Shown here one piece after another: positions 23,083 through 35,137 of a stretch of 64,000 nucleotides of DNA. Origin of the DNA: Siphonodentalium dalli (lineage: Eukaryota; Mollusca; Scaphopoda; Gadilida; Siphonodentaliidae); contig CP136062.1 in assembly GCA_032622095.1 (NCBI GenBank), positions 199,091,887 through 199,155,886 of the forward strand. Direction: 5' to 3'. The notes beneath the pieces are model-generated. The model ran no database searches and was not told where the DNA came from. It was given only the letters and a program-made list of their open reading frames with translations. Both the position numbers and the translations under genes were made by a program. Each line of letters starts with the position of its first letter. Within the stretch, counting starts at the first letter, position 1.

Positions 23083-23533
23083 TGCGACCCGCCATATCAA
23101 ATCCAGTCGTAAGTCGGGATTTTTTTTACCCTGTGCCAATGCATTCTCTTATATATGCGAGTCGACCATAGGTCGCCTCGCATATATAAGAGAATGCATT
23201 GGCCTAACAATTTTTTACAATTTTAATAATTTTTTCTTGTATTCTTTAACAAGTTCACCCATACAGAGCCACAGACAAACATGAGCAGACGACACTCTTC
23301 TATATGCTTCTATATATGTGTGGGGCTCACTGCAGTGTAATGTATGTTTTTTTATTTTATGTCCTAAAAATTGTAAGAAACATTTATTTAAAAAAAATTA
23401 TAAAAAATTGTTAGGCCAATGCATTCTCTTATATATGCGAGGCGACCTATGGTCGACTCGCATATATAAGAGAATGCATTGGCACAGGGTAAAAAAAATC
23501 CCGACTTACGACTGGATTTGATATGGCGGGGCA
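23083..23533 (+). mobile_element. Double-hairpin MITE with TA-flanked TGyGACCCGCC termini, copy F
   Basis: Long inverted termini run from TGCGACCCGCCATATC through gtcgtaagtcgggattttttttaccct straight into the 69-nt hairpin. The right side mirrors this and ends ggggca before TA. The two hairpins (near 23132-23200 and 23413-23481) are the same cassette as in the TTAA elements, but the termini and the spacer (with a gtggggctcactgcag segment) are different. TA flanks would fit a Tc1/mariner-type target site; this is inference. Confidence 0.82.
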
Positions 23534-23740
23534 TATATGCTGGCTGTTTGATGAACTCATATTAGGTAAACATTCCTACAAATGAATCAGTGGGAATCAA
23601 GTAACTACTCATCAGGCGAGAATTCAGTTAATGGATTGAGGTTTGGCAGAATTCCCCTCCCGCTCTGAGAAGTTGATTATTCTATACCAGTAGGTGGGCG
23701 GAATCAATTTATATCTAATCAAATTAAAATCTGATTGGGA

Positions 23741-24030
23741 GGGGTGGTTACGCAAAGGCCCTTTTTATCTGTAAACGCCAGGAAATATGTTTTTTTAAGT
23801 GATGCTTTTATAATTAGTGGTTGCTAGTGAAAATTTTGACCAATAAATTTAGATGTACACGAAAGTGTAATCAAAAGTGAATCTCTCTATAGTTACGTCA
23901 TTCTACACAGAATTTGAACATCGGGTTTGAAGGGGTGGTTCAAAAAAGGCCTTTCTTATCTGTAAACGTCAGGAAATATGACGGATGTACGCGAATATGT
24001 AATTGAAAGTGATTGGGGGGGGGGGGGGTT
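23741..24030 (+). repeat. Degenerate tandem duplication, period about 192 bp
   Basis: ggggtggtta...ggccctttttatctgtaaacg near 23741 recurs near 23933 as ggggtggtt...ggcctttcttatctgtaaacg. A run of 13 G follows near 24017. Confidence 0.65.
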
Positions 24031-24679
24031 GTAGCGCACCAGGATTACGAAACTTAAGAAATGGATTTTCTTTGATGAGTTAACAGTAACACCAGATCGG
24101 AAGCATCAAACCTTTCGTACGCGATATGGTAATTGAAACCCTCTGGGATCCCTGTATAATATGTTGGCATGTGGTATCCCGGTGGTTAGGTGATTGATCA
24201 CATTGTCGTCAGCAAATGCGACACTGATTTGATTTTTCAATGCAAATTTCTGGATAATGATGCAATAAACGTGTCCAACCACCCATTCACAGCATGACGA
24301 CGTATTATAACTGTTCACACACATGTACCGAACCGGTCAAAATAGTGCAAAACCAAGCCATAGTACATATAAGTTCAGTTGGAAGACATTTAGACTAAAC
24401 ACTGTGCTGTAATTGTCGTATCATAGTCGGATTCCTTATGTCATTTTGCATTTTTGGTTTGTTAAAGGTACGGTTGGCCTTGGCGGTGGGTATCCTGTGA
24501 AAATATGTACACCCGTCAAAAACCGCCACAAACAGAAAGAACATCAAAATGTAGACAGACTTTGTCCGTATACAAATAAGAAATATCGCATATACAGTAT
24601 GTTTTTGTCATCTGTTTGACCATTGTTATGTAAACAAAAGCATAAAAAGTTACTTTTCTGGTGTTTGTTTATATTATGA

Positions 24680-25540
24680 TGGTAAACACAAAGAGCGTTC
24701 TTTGTTGGTGAATTCCTGATATGGAACTAATAAAGAGCGTTTATGCCATTTGTGTGTGATTATCCAGTAGCATTGTGCTGTCTTCTGTAACACAATCAGG
24801 CTCTTGCGTAGGTAAAATATAGTAGGTCTTTGTGATAACATGCTGTTTACGCGATGGTCATGGTATATATGAACGAAACTGTATGCGTTTTAATGTTTTT
24901 CTGTTTACGGTGATTAGAACAAATATGAATATTTTCGACAACTAAGGCCTCACGTGCCTTTAAAAGCGATCTGAAAACGGATTATGTATGCCTAGTAGGT
25001 GTGTTTTCAGGATTGACTTGTTTCCATTCTTGAATTTTGGCGGGTCGGCCTAAATCGGGGTCAACATAATTTAGAGAGCGTTTCGTATTTACAGAAAACG
25101 ATAGATGGTGCCATCTGGCGTATGGTGATCGGTGCGATTTGAAACTTTCCAAACTACTAGATATGACCGTTACATGTATTTTTGAAAATTTTGATGTGAT
25201 CGGTTAATTCTTGTTGGCTACAGTTGTGATCAAAATTTAACACTGAGCCCTATGGAGATTCTAGTACTTTGGATAAATGGCGCAACTTTGCGTATGATGA
25301 TATGCGCGTACTGATATTCCTAAAAAATACTAAGTATGAAACACAGACTTAGTTTTAAAAAGAATGGATGTGATCAGATGATTCTTGCTGGCTACAGTTG
25401 CGATCAAAATTTAACACTTAACCATATGGGGAATTTCGTGTTATGCTCAAACGTTGATTGTAATATTACTTATTGGCAATCGTGCGCAACTATATATGAA
25501 GTTTAACACTCGTGTTTGACCCACAGTATCTATCCGTGAT
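24680..25540 (+). repeat. Left outer arm of a large inverted-repeat structure
   Basis: It contains repeats of a module with ggctacagttgygatcaaaa followed by tttaacact and a tatgg block (near 25215 and 25390), plus aaagagcgtt motifs. The complementary module (ttttgatcgcaactgtagta and aaacgctctt) repeats at 31165-31990. Confidence 0.6.
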
Positions 25541-25845
25541 TTAATAGTAACAAGATATGATATAGTTATGCCTCAAGATACAGTAATTGGCAAAAGTAAG
25601 TGTTGACTGGTTTTTTTTATTTTGACAAGATGCAGCCTGTTGAATCAAATGAAAATATCCACAACAAGACTGTTCACGATGTGATTACATATTATATTAT
25701 TGTTTTATTTGATACTTGTCTGTCCTATCGTCCACTGACTAGTTTTAAAACCACATCGTTGATCATAACGGGATGTAGTGTCACAAATACACATGTATAG
25801 ATGGTAGTTGTTCGCTGTCATTAACTCAATCGTTGTCATCAGAGT

Positions 25846-26139
25846 TTATCCCACATGCACTGAGAGAATCTGTGTTTTTGCAGGATTTGTGCTACTGATA
25901 AATGGACATTTCGGTGCAGCTGAGATCTTTACTATAGCAGTATAGGCTTTGCTTTCACACTTCCCACGCCAGTTACGTTTGGCCAACTTCAGTACAGTGA
26001 CTGAAACCCAACATTCACCATCAATATTCTGACCACAGTTAATCTCCACGCTTGGTGTATAGTTGTGAAAATTAAGTAAATTCGAATTTCCAATAAAGTA
26101 GAGCTTAATGAGTAAAATAATTATCAACCATAGTTGCAT
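25846..26139 (-). CDS. Candidate small secreted Cys-containing protein (unsupported function)
   Basis: A 97-codon minus-strand frame starts at ATG (26139) and ends at TAA. The first 15-18 residues (MQLWLIIILLIKLYFIG) look like a signal peptide. The remainder has four cysteines (NCGQ, GECW, GKCE, PKCP) and is moderately basic. A ttgcag precedes the ATG by a few bases on the minus strand, so the frame could instead continue an upstream exon. It lies inside repeat-rich DNA between the arms of a large inverted repeat, and no family is recognised. It could equally be a chance frame. Confidence 0.25.
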   Translation of the reverse strand: MQLWLIIILLIKLYFIGNSNLLNFHNYTPSVEINCGQNIDGECWVSVTVLKLAKRNWRGKCESKAYTAIVKISAAPKCPFISSTNPAKTQILSVHVG

Positions 26140-26423
26140 TTTCCTGCAAATTCCGAGTAGGTGCTTAGTAACCGTTACTAAGGAGCTATCGGGACCGGTG
26201 GCAAAGTCTCCAGATCTTATAATGATCAGTGGCCTATGCAGAACATGGCTGCATAGTTTTAGACATGCATGTGCCCAACTTTGAACAAAACCAGCAACAT
26301 GTGATTAGACACTGACTAAATTAAGGCAATACCAATGACTGATTAGTACACCATTGTGGTATTTGATTAGCAACCGTTGCTAGCCTTAAATAAGACATCT
26401 GGTTCACTTTGACCAGGTATATC

Positions 26424-26690
26424 TCAAATTTCACATTTGAGTATTAACTGCATCGGATAAACCCGACCAGGAATTATAGAACAACCATCTATATAAGCCC
26501 AGCAATATTTAGCAATACATATGGACATGATAACATTGTTTAACATTTTTAAACAATACCACCCTATCCACATGTATATGGCTAAACATAACATTGGCAT
26601 AGATGAGTTGTTGTAGTTGTTACATTGATGCTGGTCGGGTTTCTCCAAATTTAATACTAAAACAGAATGATCCATAAGCTACAGTGGCTG
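26424..26690. other. Unassigned stretch before the CCACGAAA inverted terminus
   Basis: No recognisable feature beyond short palindromes such as agcaaccgttgct near 26370. Confidence 0.35.
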
Positions 26691-26984
26691 GTTTAGGACA
26701 TGGGATTTTTTTTTTATTTTGTGGCCACGAAATACTAATTCATGGCCACGAAATAATTATTTTGTGGCCACGAAATAACTAATTCGTGGCCTTTGCATAT
26801 ATCCAGATACATTTACGGCATGGTTACACTAAGTTGATGTTTTAGAAACAATGCATACGATCGCAAAGAAGCTACTATAAACAACCGTATGGCGTGGGAC
26901 CCGGGCTCTATGGGGATAGGAACGTCCGATATAAACTAGCCCAGAGATAATGGGGAAACACGGGTCAGGTGGCTCCAAGACAAA

Positions 26985-27630
26985 CTGAATATTCATTAGT
27001 TTTTACCACAAGAGATCGAATGGGAATGACATTTATCTCGGCATATTGGCCAATTTAAGTCAAATAAGGGGTTTAGTAGGGTGGGCCCAAAACAAACTTA
27101 TAAATTTCACCCCTTTCAACCATACCCGATCCAAAATGGTGGCCGCTTAGAAGGGGTCAAAGAGGTACACATTATTTCTCGGTCACTTGAACGATATATA
27201 TCAAATAAAGGGTGTTGTACCGTGGCTTGCAAAGCAAGCTAAATTTTCACACCTTCAGCCCATGCACTCTAGCGAAAATGATAACTGATCAGAGGGGTCC
27301 AGATATGGTACAGTGTGTTGTAGGGTGATCCCTGAGACAAACTAAATATTCACCCGCTTTCACCATCCCCGATCCAAAATGGCCACCCCATGCAGATGGG
27401 TTCAAATATGGCACCTATACAATTTCTCGGCCCCTTATCCGTTTGATGTGGTATACATGTAAATTGGTGCTGTAGGGTGGCCCCAAGATATACTGAATGT
27501 CGTGGGTGCCTATTTAACCCACCCCCACAGGACGGCGGCAACTTTGGATCGGGTTGGTGAAAGGGATGATTACTTAATTTGTTTTACGGGCCACCCTACA
27601 ACACCCTTTATCTCAAATCGCCGTGGCTCA
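26985..27630. repeat. Diverged modules with ccgatccaaaatgg motif
   Basis: A module of about 140 bp (tagggtggcccc..., acaaactraatattcaccc..., ccgatccaaaatggccacc) recurs near 27075, 27320 and 27470 in direct orientation. It recurs once inverted at 27533-27630 (ggatcgggttggtgaaaggg). Copies are strongly diverged. Confidence 0.6.
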
Positions 27631-27890
27631 TGCCAAGATGGTGGACAACTACAACCTGGGGTCAATACTATGAAACTTTATCTTTGTAAGAATCTACAAT
27701 TGTTTGTAAGAAATAACAATTTATCATTCCGCCAATACTATGAACCTACGATTACAAACATAAATCACAAATAGTACGTGTTCTTTGTATTTACAAATAT
27801 CTCCAATCACAAAGAATGTTCGAGTACTATGAAACATAATTTTTCAGTTTTCGCACCCTTAACCCGGATAATATATCAATCTATGATACG

Positions 27891-28245
27891 CAGGGACGTG
27901 GCGACAAGGGGTCGATTCACCCCCTCGTGAAAATATTTTGTCAGCTGGAAATCTCAAGTACAACCCACATGCAGGGACGCCGCGACAAGGGGTTTGGGTT
28001 ATGTTTCTCGCACCAAACATTTTATCAACACGTTCAACATCTGGAAATTTAATACCTGAAACAACATGGATTGGAAATTTTACAACAACAATAGGTTGAA
28101 CTTGTTCTGTTATTTAGTTTTTCCAACAATTTATTAGGGGGTATGTGTTTGATTTAGACCAACATTTGCATATTTACCTCCTTTGGTCAAAAGTTTGGAT
28201 TGAAATGGCCTATATTTAGAAATTGTCTAACCTTAGGGGGTCAGC
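27891..28245 (+). repeat. Dispersed repeat starting CAGGGACGTGGCGACAAGGG
   Basis: It shares order and sequence with 49806-50110, for example aacaataggttgaacttgtt, aatttgcatatttrcctyct-like and rrattgaaatggcc blocks. It begins at the hAT-like CAGGG end and has no matched right end here. Confidence 0.65.
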
Positions 28246-29470
28246 TTGGATGTGAGGTAGCAGTATGTGTTCCTTGTAACTACTGAAATTACCCAATTTA
28301 TTGAAAGTTACAACGTTAAGGAACTTGTCTAGAATGTCTATATAGGGTGTCAAACATAAATTGTCGATTTTCACATCCTTAAACCGGAGCATATAACCAT
28401 CTGATTCGCAGGGATGTAGCCCCGTTTGAAAATGTGTTATCAATGGAAATCTCACAAACAGGGACATGGCGATAGTGGTCTTGGGAACACGATGCCTGGC
28501 ACATTCTTCCAGAAATACTGCCTTTTGGTAATTGGTTAGAAACATTTCGTTGTTGTTGTCTTGATCAAGTATATAAATGACAAATAAATAAAAATGACGC
28601 GTGTTCCCAATGTGAGTATGATTTTTCGCTCAAGAAAGCATTGCGAGGTAAATGATACTCATGGTCATGGGCGGATTATCATTTGAGTTTCAATCGTCGA
28701 CGCGAATGCATTTGATCACGGTAAAGGACACGAATACGAAGATGCAAGCACAGTTTTCACAAATGACTAGAGCATAAATGCAGTGACGTGGCAAGATGCT
28801 CTCTTCGATGCGCCAACGTCGATATCCAACTGTACCCCCATCCCTCAATTAAAAACTTCTGCTTCTGTGAAATGTAATTGTTTACCCCGGTTGGCTTCTG
28901 ATTTTCAAGCTGTAACAGTAAGTTGTCCACCCCCTTGGGTTGGACATATTGATTAAATATGACTAACTTAGTGTTAGTCACAAACATTTTGAGTAACTTT
29001 GGTCAAGTATTGGAATTATTTGCACATAATTCAGCAACTTTAGTTTTCGCCTTCCAATTGACTAAGAAAAGTTATGACTAAATCCTGGCAATTTTGACTA
29101 ATTAGTCGTTTGGATCCCAATTTCTTAGTCGTTATGACTAACATCACCCTAGTTATTTTGATTAATGTTATGCCTCAGTCATGTTGTCTGAACTAAATCA
29201 GTCATCCTGAGGAAAAACGTTTGACTAACATATGTTAGTCATATTGACTAACTTTTGTTATCAGCGTAGAAAAAATGAAAATACTTTCCTCTTGATATAC
29301 GATTCCATCGCTATGTGGAATTTATAGGCATTTTGTTTATTCAAAGGGTGCATATGGAAATTATAGGATGGGCACCCCATCGCCAAACTGATCCCATATA
29401 GCCACGTCCCTATCTAGATATATTATAAGATATCGGAGCAGTTTGAAATTATAAAATGACCACCACTCCT
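28246..29470. other. Repeat-derived sequence without recognised gene
   Basis: Contains more CAGGGAYGTGG-like motifs (28408, 28464, 29403 inverted) and degenerate gactaa/ttagtc-rich sequence around 28960-29260. Open frames at 28216-28545 and 28757-28987 on the minus strand show no motif. Confidence 0.4.
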
Positions 29471-29757
29471 ATTGGTTTGGTTTGGTTTATTAGGGTTTAT
29501 CGTCGTTCTAGCCGCTAGGCCACACACGACGTTGTCACTTTTACGGGTGGAGGAAAGACCACACAGAGGCTTGATTTCACCGAGAAATCGTCCCACTGTG
29601 TGTAGAAACCACCGACCCCCCGGAAAGCAACTGACAAACTTGCCCAGATACACGATTCCGGTCACCCTCCATATGACGGGGTTCGAATCAGCTTCGTCAG
29701 CGCTGGACGGCCTGTGACGGTGTAATGCACCTGGACCGACTGGACCACCGCCCCCAC
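29471..29757 (-). mobile_element. tRNA-derived SINE (minus strand)
   Basis: On the minus strand the head contains an A-box-like tggtccagtcggtccagg (29731-29750) and a B-box-like gattcgaacccc (29678-29689). A central region follows with cagttgctttccgg and gtcggtggtttct, then a tail of repeated aaacc/aaaccaa near 29471. The same head-centre-tail plan is seen in the plus-strand SINE at 57845-58153, and the centres share a cagtt-ctt-ccg-ggtggttt pattern. Box A and B are the internal RNA polymerase III promoter. Confidence 0.78.
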
Positions 29758-30680
29758 CACTCCTATAACCGATACCATTAGCACGTCCCTGCTTCGATAC
29801 ACCCCAGATAAAATGAAGCCACGTTACTGCCTCGGTGTGTTATAATAAGATTAGCGGATCAGTTTGAAATCATAGGATGGTCACAATATATATAATGCTA
29901 TACCATCAAAATAATATTTTATTTTCACAAACTGAATGGTTGTAAATTTGTAATTTGTAAAAACAATGATACCAAATTGGTTGTAGTACTCGTTATTACA
30001 CTGACTTGTACTTACATACACACACTAAAAACGAACAGTTTATTTGTTAACTTTGCGCAGACAAGTGGTCATCAACTTAGCAATCCGTGAACCGATTGGA
30101 TAGCTCTGATAAGTGATCACCTCTCAACTTATGATTGGTTATTACTTTGGTAACTTTGGCTTGGCGTGATTCAATATATTGTGAATCACTCACAGGCAAA
30201 TGTTTGTCCGTAAGCAATCTACAATAATCAACAGTAGATCCTTGTGAAATATGCGAGATTTTGTTAGCTCATCGTTTCATAGTACCGGCGTTATCACTAT
30301 TCACAATATGATAGCACGCATTGTAATTTCCCCATATAAATCGTTGTCAGTTATTTTAGCTCTATAAACATGTCCGTCTAATTTGAACTGGTATCCAGAT
30401 AACATTGATAACGGGTGCATGGGAGCAGAGTGGTGAGTTACTTTTTTCTAAGTTTTACAGCTGCCTTTTAGGGGTTTCACCTCTCGCCCAGTTTAAGGTA
30501 TTACAACAATACGGCTAAATTTTCCCTGTACTATGAAACCACTGTGATAGTTAACACAAATTTGTAATTACAAATTAATAAATACAATTTGTATTTACAG
30601 GTATAAAATTGTTCATAGTATTGACCCCAGATCATCTTTATCCGCTTCCATTACAACAATGGGACTGACGATCGTATATC
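29758..30680. other. AT-rich interior of the 4.1-kb inverted-repeat region
   Basis: No gene seen. Contains part of the inner inverted repeat at 30560-30635. Confidence 0.35.
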
Positions 30681-31164
30681 ACAATTAGTTATTTCGTGGC
30701 CACGAATTATTTATTTCGTGGCCACGATTTAGTTATTTCGTGGCCACGAATTAGTATTTCGTGGTTACGAAATAAAAAAATATTCCCATGTCCTAAAAGT
30801 TTTGACTGACACTACATAAATATGACTCGCAGATTTGTTAGCACACAACTCCGTATTATGCGGTACTTCGTCCTGGCAATAAAAATTAATTTTGTCAATT
30901 GATGAAAAAACACCATCAATCAATTTTACAACGATATCCTGAAACTTTAGTCTTGATACACATTACATTTGTAGAATAGTGGACATTATCACTGAAGCAC
31001 GTGATTGTGATGTATATGATTGATGTGAACCACATTTTTTATCAACTACTGTATATGGTGGCCTGACTATATTGCAAGTTAATTTTGTAAAATCACATGT
31101 AGTTACGATATATTACATGTAATAGCCATGCATATATTATCGCCATTAAGTTCCACCACATTTG

Positions 31165-31990
31165 AGTAAATTGTCAAACTATCTATATGGTTCAACGTTA
31201 AATTTTGATCGCAACTGTAGTACTGTACCCACAGAGACTTCAATTTCAATTCTTTAATCTCGATAAACCAATATACATGACATTTGAGATACATAAATAT
31301 AAATACAAATAAATGACAAAAGCACCATCTGACTTATCTGACGATATCAATATTCTCACAAATACATTTCAGAGTCATACTTGATATATGTGCATAATTT
31401 GAACTCACACAATTCATGATAAGGCTAATCGTGTTAGTTATATTTTTTATAACCAGGAAACGCTCTCTATATGGTCCAACGTTAGTTTTGTTCGCAACTG
31501 TAGTACGGCACCCGCGGAGACTTATCTGACGACACCATTCTCAAAAATACATTTCAGAGTCATACTTGACATATGTGCATAACTTAAACTCGCACAATTC
31601 ATGAAAAGGCTAATCGTGTTAGTTAATATCTGTATAATCAGGAAACGCTCTTTAAATTTTTAAAACCGTCCAAACAATTTGTTTCCACTAAAATGTCAGA
31701 CTGGAAACAAGTAGACTCTGGAAGTAGACAGCCATATTTGATACTTTTGTTAATTTCAACTCGCACAGTCCACCAGAAAGTTAGTTATGAGGATTAATAT
31801 TTGTATAATAAGCAAACGCTCTTTAAATTATTCAAACAGTCCAAAAACACTTTTTTCCAATAAAATTTCAACTGGACACAGGTAAACTCTGAAAGTAGAC
31901 ACGCTATTGGTAAATAAACCGTTCGTATGTCGTCTTAGACAATCCGAAATGGCGCGACCATTGTTTTCGACCAAAGGAATCTGACTTGTG
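31165..31990 (-). repeat. Right outer arm: degenerate tandem modules of about 185-300 bp
   Basis: Modules containing catttcagagtcatacttga, ggctaatcgtgttagtta and aaacgctctttaaat recur near 31370, 31550 and 31780. The ttttgatcgcaactgtagta block is the reverse complement of the block in the left arm at 25.2-25.4 kb. Confidence 0.65.
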
Positions 31991-32249
31991 AAATCAGCGA
32001 GGGTGTGGGTAGGGTTAGCTTTTCTGCGATATCTTTACCAAAAATCGATGTATCGAAGTTTTGTTTGTGACATATGATCAAGATAGCCTTGGAGATTGTT
32101 CATGTTCGTCTATATGTGATGTAGCTCATTTTAAGAATATACAATACCTTAATATTTGGGAAAGAAAATTGAAAATGCAGTCATAAATACAATTCATCTG
32201 ATGATATTACGACACTATTCCTTATTAAGATATGTAATTAAGTAATTTG

Positions 32250-32525
32250 TGGCAAGACCTCCCCATGTTTTTCGATTTCCAAGAACAAAGAAAGCCAATT
32301 ACCGAACTTACTATGCGTAAGAGGGGTACACAAACAAAAGCCTCACACAAACCTGTTTCCACTAAAATATCAAGCTGGGAACAGGTATATTTTGAAAATA
32401 GACACACTGGTGGTGTAGAAACTGTTCTCATATCGCTTTTAACATTCCGAAAACGCGCGACAATTTTTTTCGACATAAGGAATCCGACTACCAGTCAGAT
32501 CTTGCCACATCGTTGCACAATATGA
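32250..32525 (+). repeat. Further degenerate copy of the tttccactaaaat module
   Basis: gtttccactaaaatatcaag and a following aacaggtatattttgaaaat block match the modules near 31680 and 31850. gcaagacctcc at 32252 and its near complement gatcttgccac near 32500 bracket the copy. Confidence 0.5.
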
Positions 32526-33900
32526 CGTAACTGACAAGTCTGAGTTGGATACTTTTTATGAAAACACTTGCTGAAACAGGCTCCCTTCTGGAGCCTTTAT
32601 TCATTGTCGGAGACGTCTGCGGCCCCTTTTGTGCATTAGAGCCTTCCGCCCCTGTGTGCTCTTTGTGCACAAGAAAGTCAATTTCTACTCCTGTATATAT
32701 ACATACTATAAATTATGTTACTTCAATATATCCGCGCGCAAATAAGTTCATATCGGACCTAAATAATTTGATTCTGGAATAAGCCCATAGTGGACTTATA
32801 CCCGTTATTCCGTTGGATGGCGCGGGCCACATCGAAAGCACACATATAAAGAGCGTACCTCTTGCTGAAATAGGCCCATATATAGTAAGCTTATTTGTTG
32901 TTTTTTATTTATATTTATTTAAATAAAAAATTTAAATCAAAATTTGGAAAACTAACGCCGCTATAACCCCCGCCTGGTTACTCCGAGTCACCATACCGAC
33001 TTTTATTGAAATCGATCACGGGTCTGGGAGAAAGATCCAGACAGACAGACATATCAACTCTATTATGCTTTAAAATTCAGCCCAGAATGATATACCACAG
33101 AAAAGATTTAAGAAGTGTCGTAAACCTTACACTGGTCTAAAGAATTAAGCACACTCCACAAGAATATGATATATCGCAGATATGTCTGCATTTCGGCTGG
33201 TATTCCACTTAACGATGCAACTGTCATGTGCCAAGTGCTTCTTCGGGCGCGAATACCGGAGGGCATCCTGGGGTATCTACTAATTTCTTCGTTATTTTAG
33301 TTATTTTAACGATAACATCGATAAAACGCTGAGTGTGATCAAGATACTTTCTTTTGTTTGTTTAGCGCCAAACGAAAATCAATAGAGACACTTGGTGGTG
33401 CACACTTCTCCTTTCAAAACTCGATAGTCAAAACAAGAAGCCCCGCGGATAGTCTGGAATCTTGTGCTGATTATTACATGTGTATTCTCACAGTGTTTTC
33501 CATTCCGTCGACCAATTTGCAGAAACTGAATTGCAGAAAAATACAACATTCCCATTAGACGAATTCGTTAACCTTTCCAACTATTGTGGCGGAAATATCA
33601 TCTCGTTGTTGCACGTTGAACCCCATACAAAGCAGCGGATAAAGGTGATGTAATTATGAGCATATTACTTTTGGTGTTGAGGCTCTTACCCGCTGCATGC
33701 TACCTTGTACAAAAGACTTCTTTCAGTTTGAACATAAATAACCTGGGGCCAAGCGTGGTTGTATGTTATCTTTATACAAGGGACATCGTAAACCAAAAAG
33801 ATTCCGTTCGTAGCTAGACCAATTACTCTTCTACCAGCAGCATATACACTTTTTTGAAAAACTCTAATTGTCGAGGACTATACCTTTGCCATAGAAGTTG
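32526..33900. other. Intergenic stretch, nothing recognised
   Basis: Short open frames on both strands have no motif. Small inverted segments such as ggctcccttctggagcc near 32580 and gtgtgctctttgtgcacaa near 32656 are visible. Confidence 0.35.
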
Positions 33901-33939
33901 ATTCCTTGCAAAATGGGTTCCATCTGGGCATAAGTTGCA

Positions 33940-34647
33940 ACATGTCTTATGTGCCTGCTTCTTGGATGTATGGGGAGCTTTTAATAGTGTTTGTATAAAC
34001 GGTATATTGTACACGAGAAGCAATTACAGGGGAAATCTGGAGGGTCTTTTATCACTTGTTGGACAATATTGGATGTTGTATTAAATACCAAGATGCATGG
34101 TTGTTCGCGATGGGTCCCAATGCTAGGAGAGGTACATTATCTCCCCTGTTTTATATTATATTTATCAACGATCTTTTATCAAATCTAAAGTCATCCGTGT
34201 CCAACGCATGCCGATGACATGACATTTTTTCTTTTTAACTGAATGTTGGATTACAGTTTCTTGTTGATATCTGTGTTGAATACAGATTGAAATGGAGTTA
34301 TAGATATAAACCCAAAAAACCCATATCATTGTTTTCAATTAAAGTGCAAACGCAGCACTTAATCGCACAAAGAACTGGCACATGTCTTCCCACAATTTAA
34401 CATAAACTGACAGCGTTATCATTTAGGTACTCCGCTTAAGAAATACATCGTTCGCTCAAAACTATAGTTAACAGTATTTGTACCAACAAAAAAAAAGCGA
34501 AGAATTATATCTTTTCTTTGGCTGATGCTGGCCTGCATGCAGGTGGTATTACCGCAGCGAGCACTTTCATGATATATAAGTCCGTGGTTTTACCACGAGG
34601 CGTGCACGGTAGTGAATGATTGTGTGGTCTCTCTTAGTCGGACAATG
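33940..34647 (+). pseudogene. LINE reverse transcriptase relic, palm-to-thumb
   Basis: Stitching across frameshifts, the plus strand reads GAFNSVCINGI, then SPVLYYIYQRSF (the P-L-x-P-x-L-F type block), then HADDM (34207-34221). HADDM is the catalytic x-A-D-D box with His where an aromatic is usual. It continues with HLGTPLKKYIVRSK and, after a frameshift, with ADAGLHAGGITAASTFMIYK and SVVLPRGVHGSE. This is the family order for non-LTR retrotransposons. Stops and frameshifts show it is inactive. The frame breaks at a TTAA where a MITE starts. Confidence 0.65.
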
Positions 34648-35137
34648 TTAAGGGGGAGACGCACGTTTTGCATAAATCCAGCCAAAAATGGCAAGAGATT
34701 TTCAACAAAGAATTTCTCTGGATCTATCTGGCAAAAAATCTTGAATTTCACATATCATCATCATCATTGTATGTAGAATCTGAGCAATTATTAAGAGACA
34801 ACAAAAACAATGGATTTTAATACATTTGATAGGTTGAAAGTTTTATTTTATTTTTTGCCCCTTTCGGTACCAAGAACTGCTAGAATAATTAATAATTTCA
34901 CATAAAACTCCAATAACCAAATAGCTTATAGTCTTGGCTATATGATATCATGGACATATTTTGAGAAAATCCATTTTGAAATACCAGGAAATTTTAGCAA
35001 ACGTGCGTCTGATCCTTAACATAGTTTTCACATAATTAGAGGTATATACACGTTTCACTCGTAAATAGTGATCTGAAATGATAGCAGAAACCCATTAGAG
35101 AAGCCTCAATGCATTTGTACGACCCGCGAGTTCAGCG
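34423..35137 (+). repeat. Duplicated segment, copy 1 (LINE piece + MITE + flank)
   Basis: It is nearly identical to 39652-40560, from ttaggtactccgcttaagaa to acgacccgcgagttcagcg. It consists of about 225 bp of LINE reverse transcriptase, a TTAA MITE and about 118 bp of flank. Compared with copy 2 it lacks 193 bp inside the MITE. Confidence 0.92.
34648..35019 (+). mobile_element. TTAA MITE with GACGCACGTTT termini, internally deleted copy
   Basis: TTAA at 34648-34651 and 35016-35019. Inverted termini are gggggagacgcacgttttgc on the left and gcaaacgtgcgtctgatcc on the right. The element sits in a LINE reading frame. The missing 193 bp relative to the second copy is bounded by short acatat repeats. 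Confidence 0.82.

Larger units (their letters stand above)
26693..30800. mobile_element. Putative 4.1-kb nonautonomous element with TTCGTGGCCACGAA-rich TIRs
   Basis: The left end (26693-26790) and right end (30686-30800) are inverted copies. Both carry the terminal tag ttaggacatggga, an A/T run, then four tandem palindromes of the form tttcgtggccacgaaa. Further in, cctggggtcaatactatgaa (27656) mirrors ttcatagtattgaccccag (30615). No transposase, and no clear target duplication next to either end. The interior holds diverged tandem modules, a CAGGGACGTGG repeat and a SINE, so other insertions have accumulated. Two independent insertions of a short element in opposite orientation is the main alternative. 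Confidence 0.55.
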
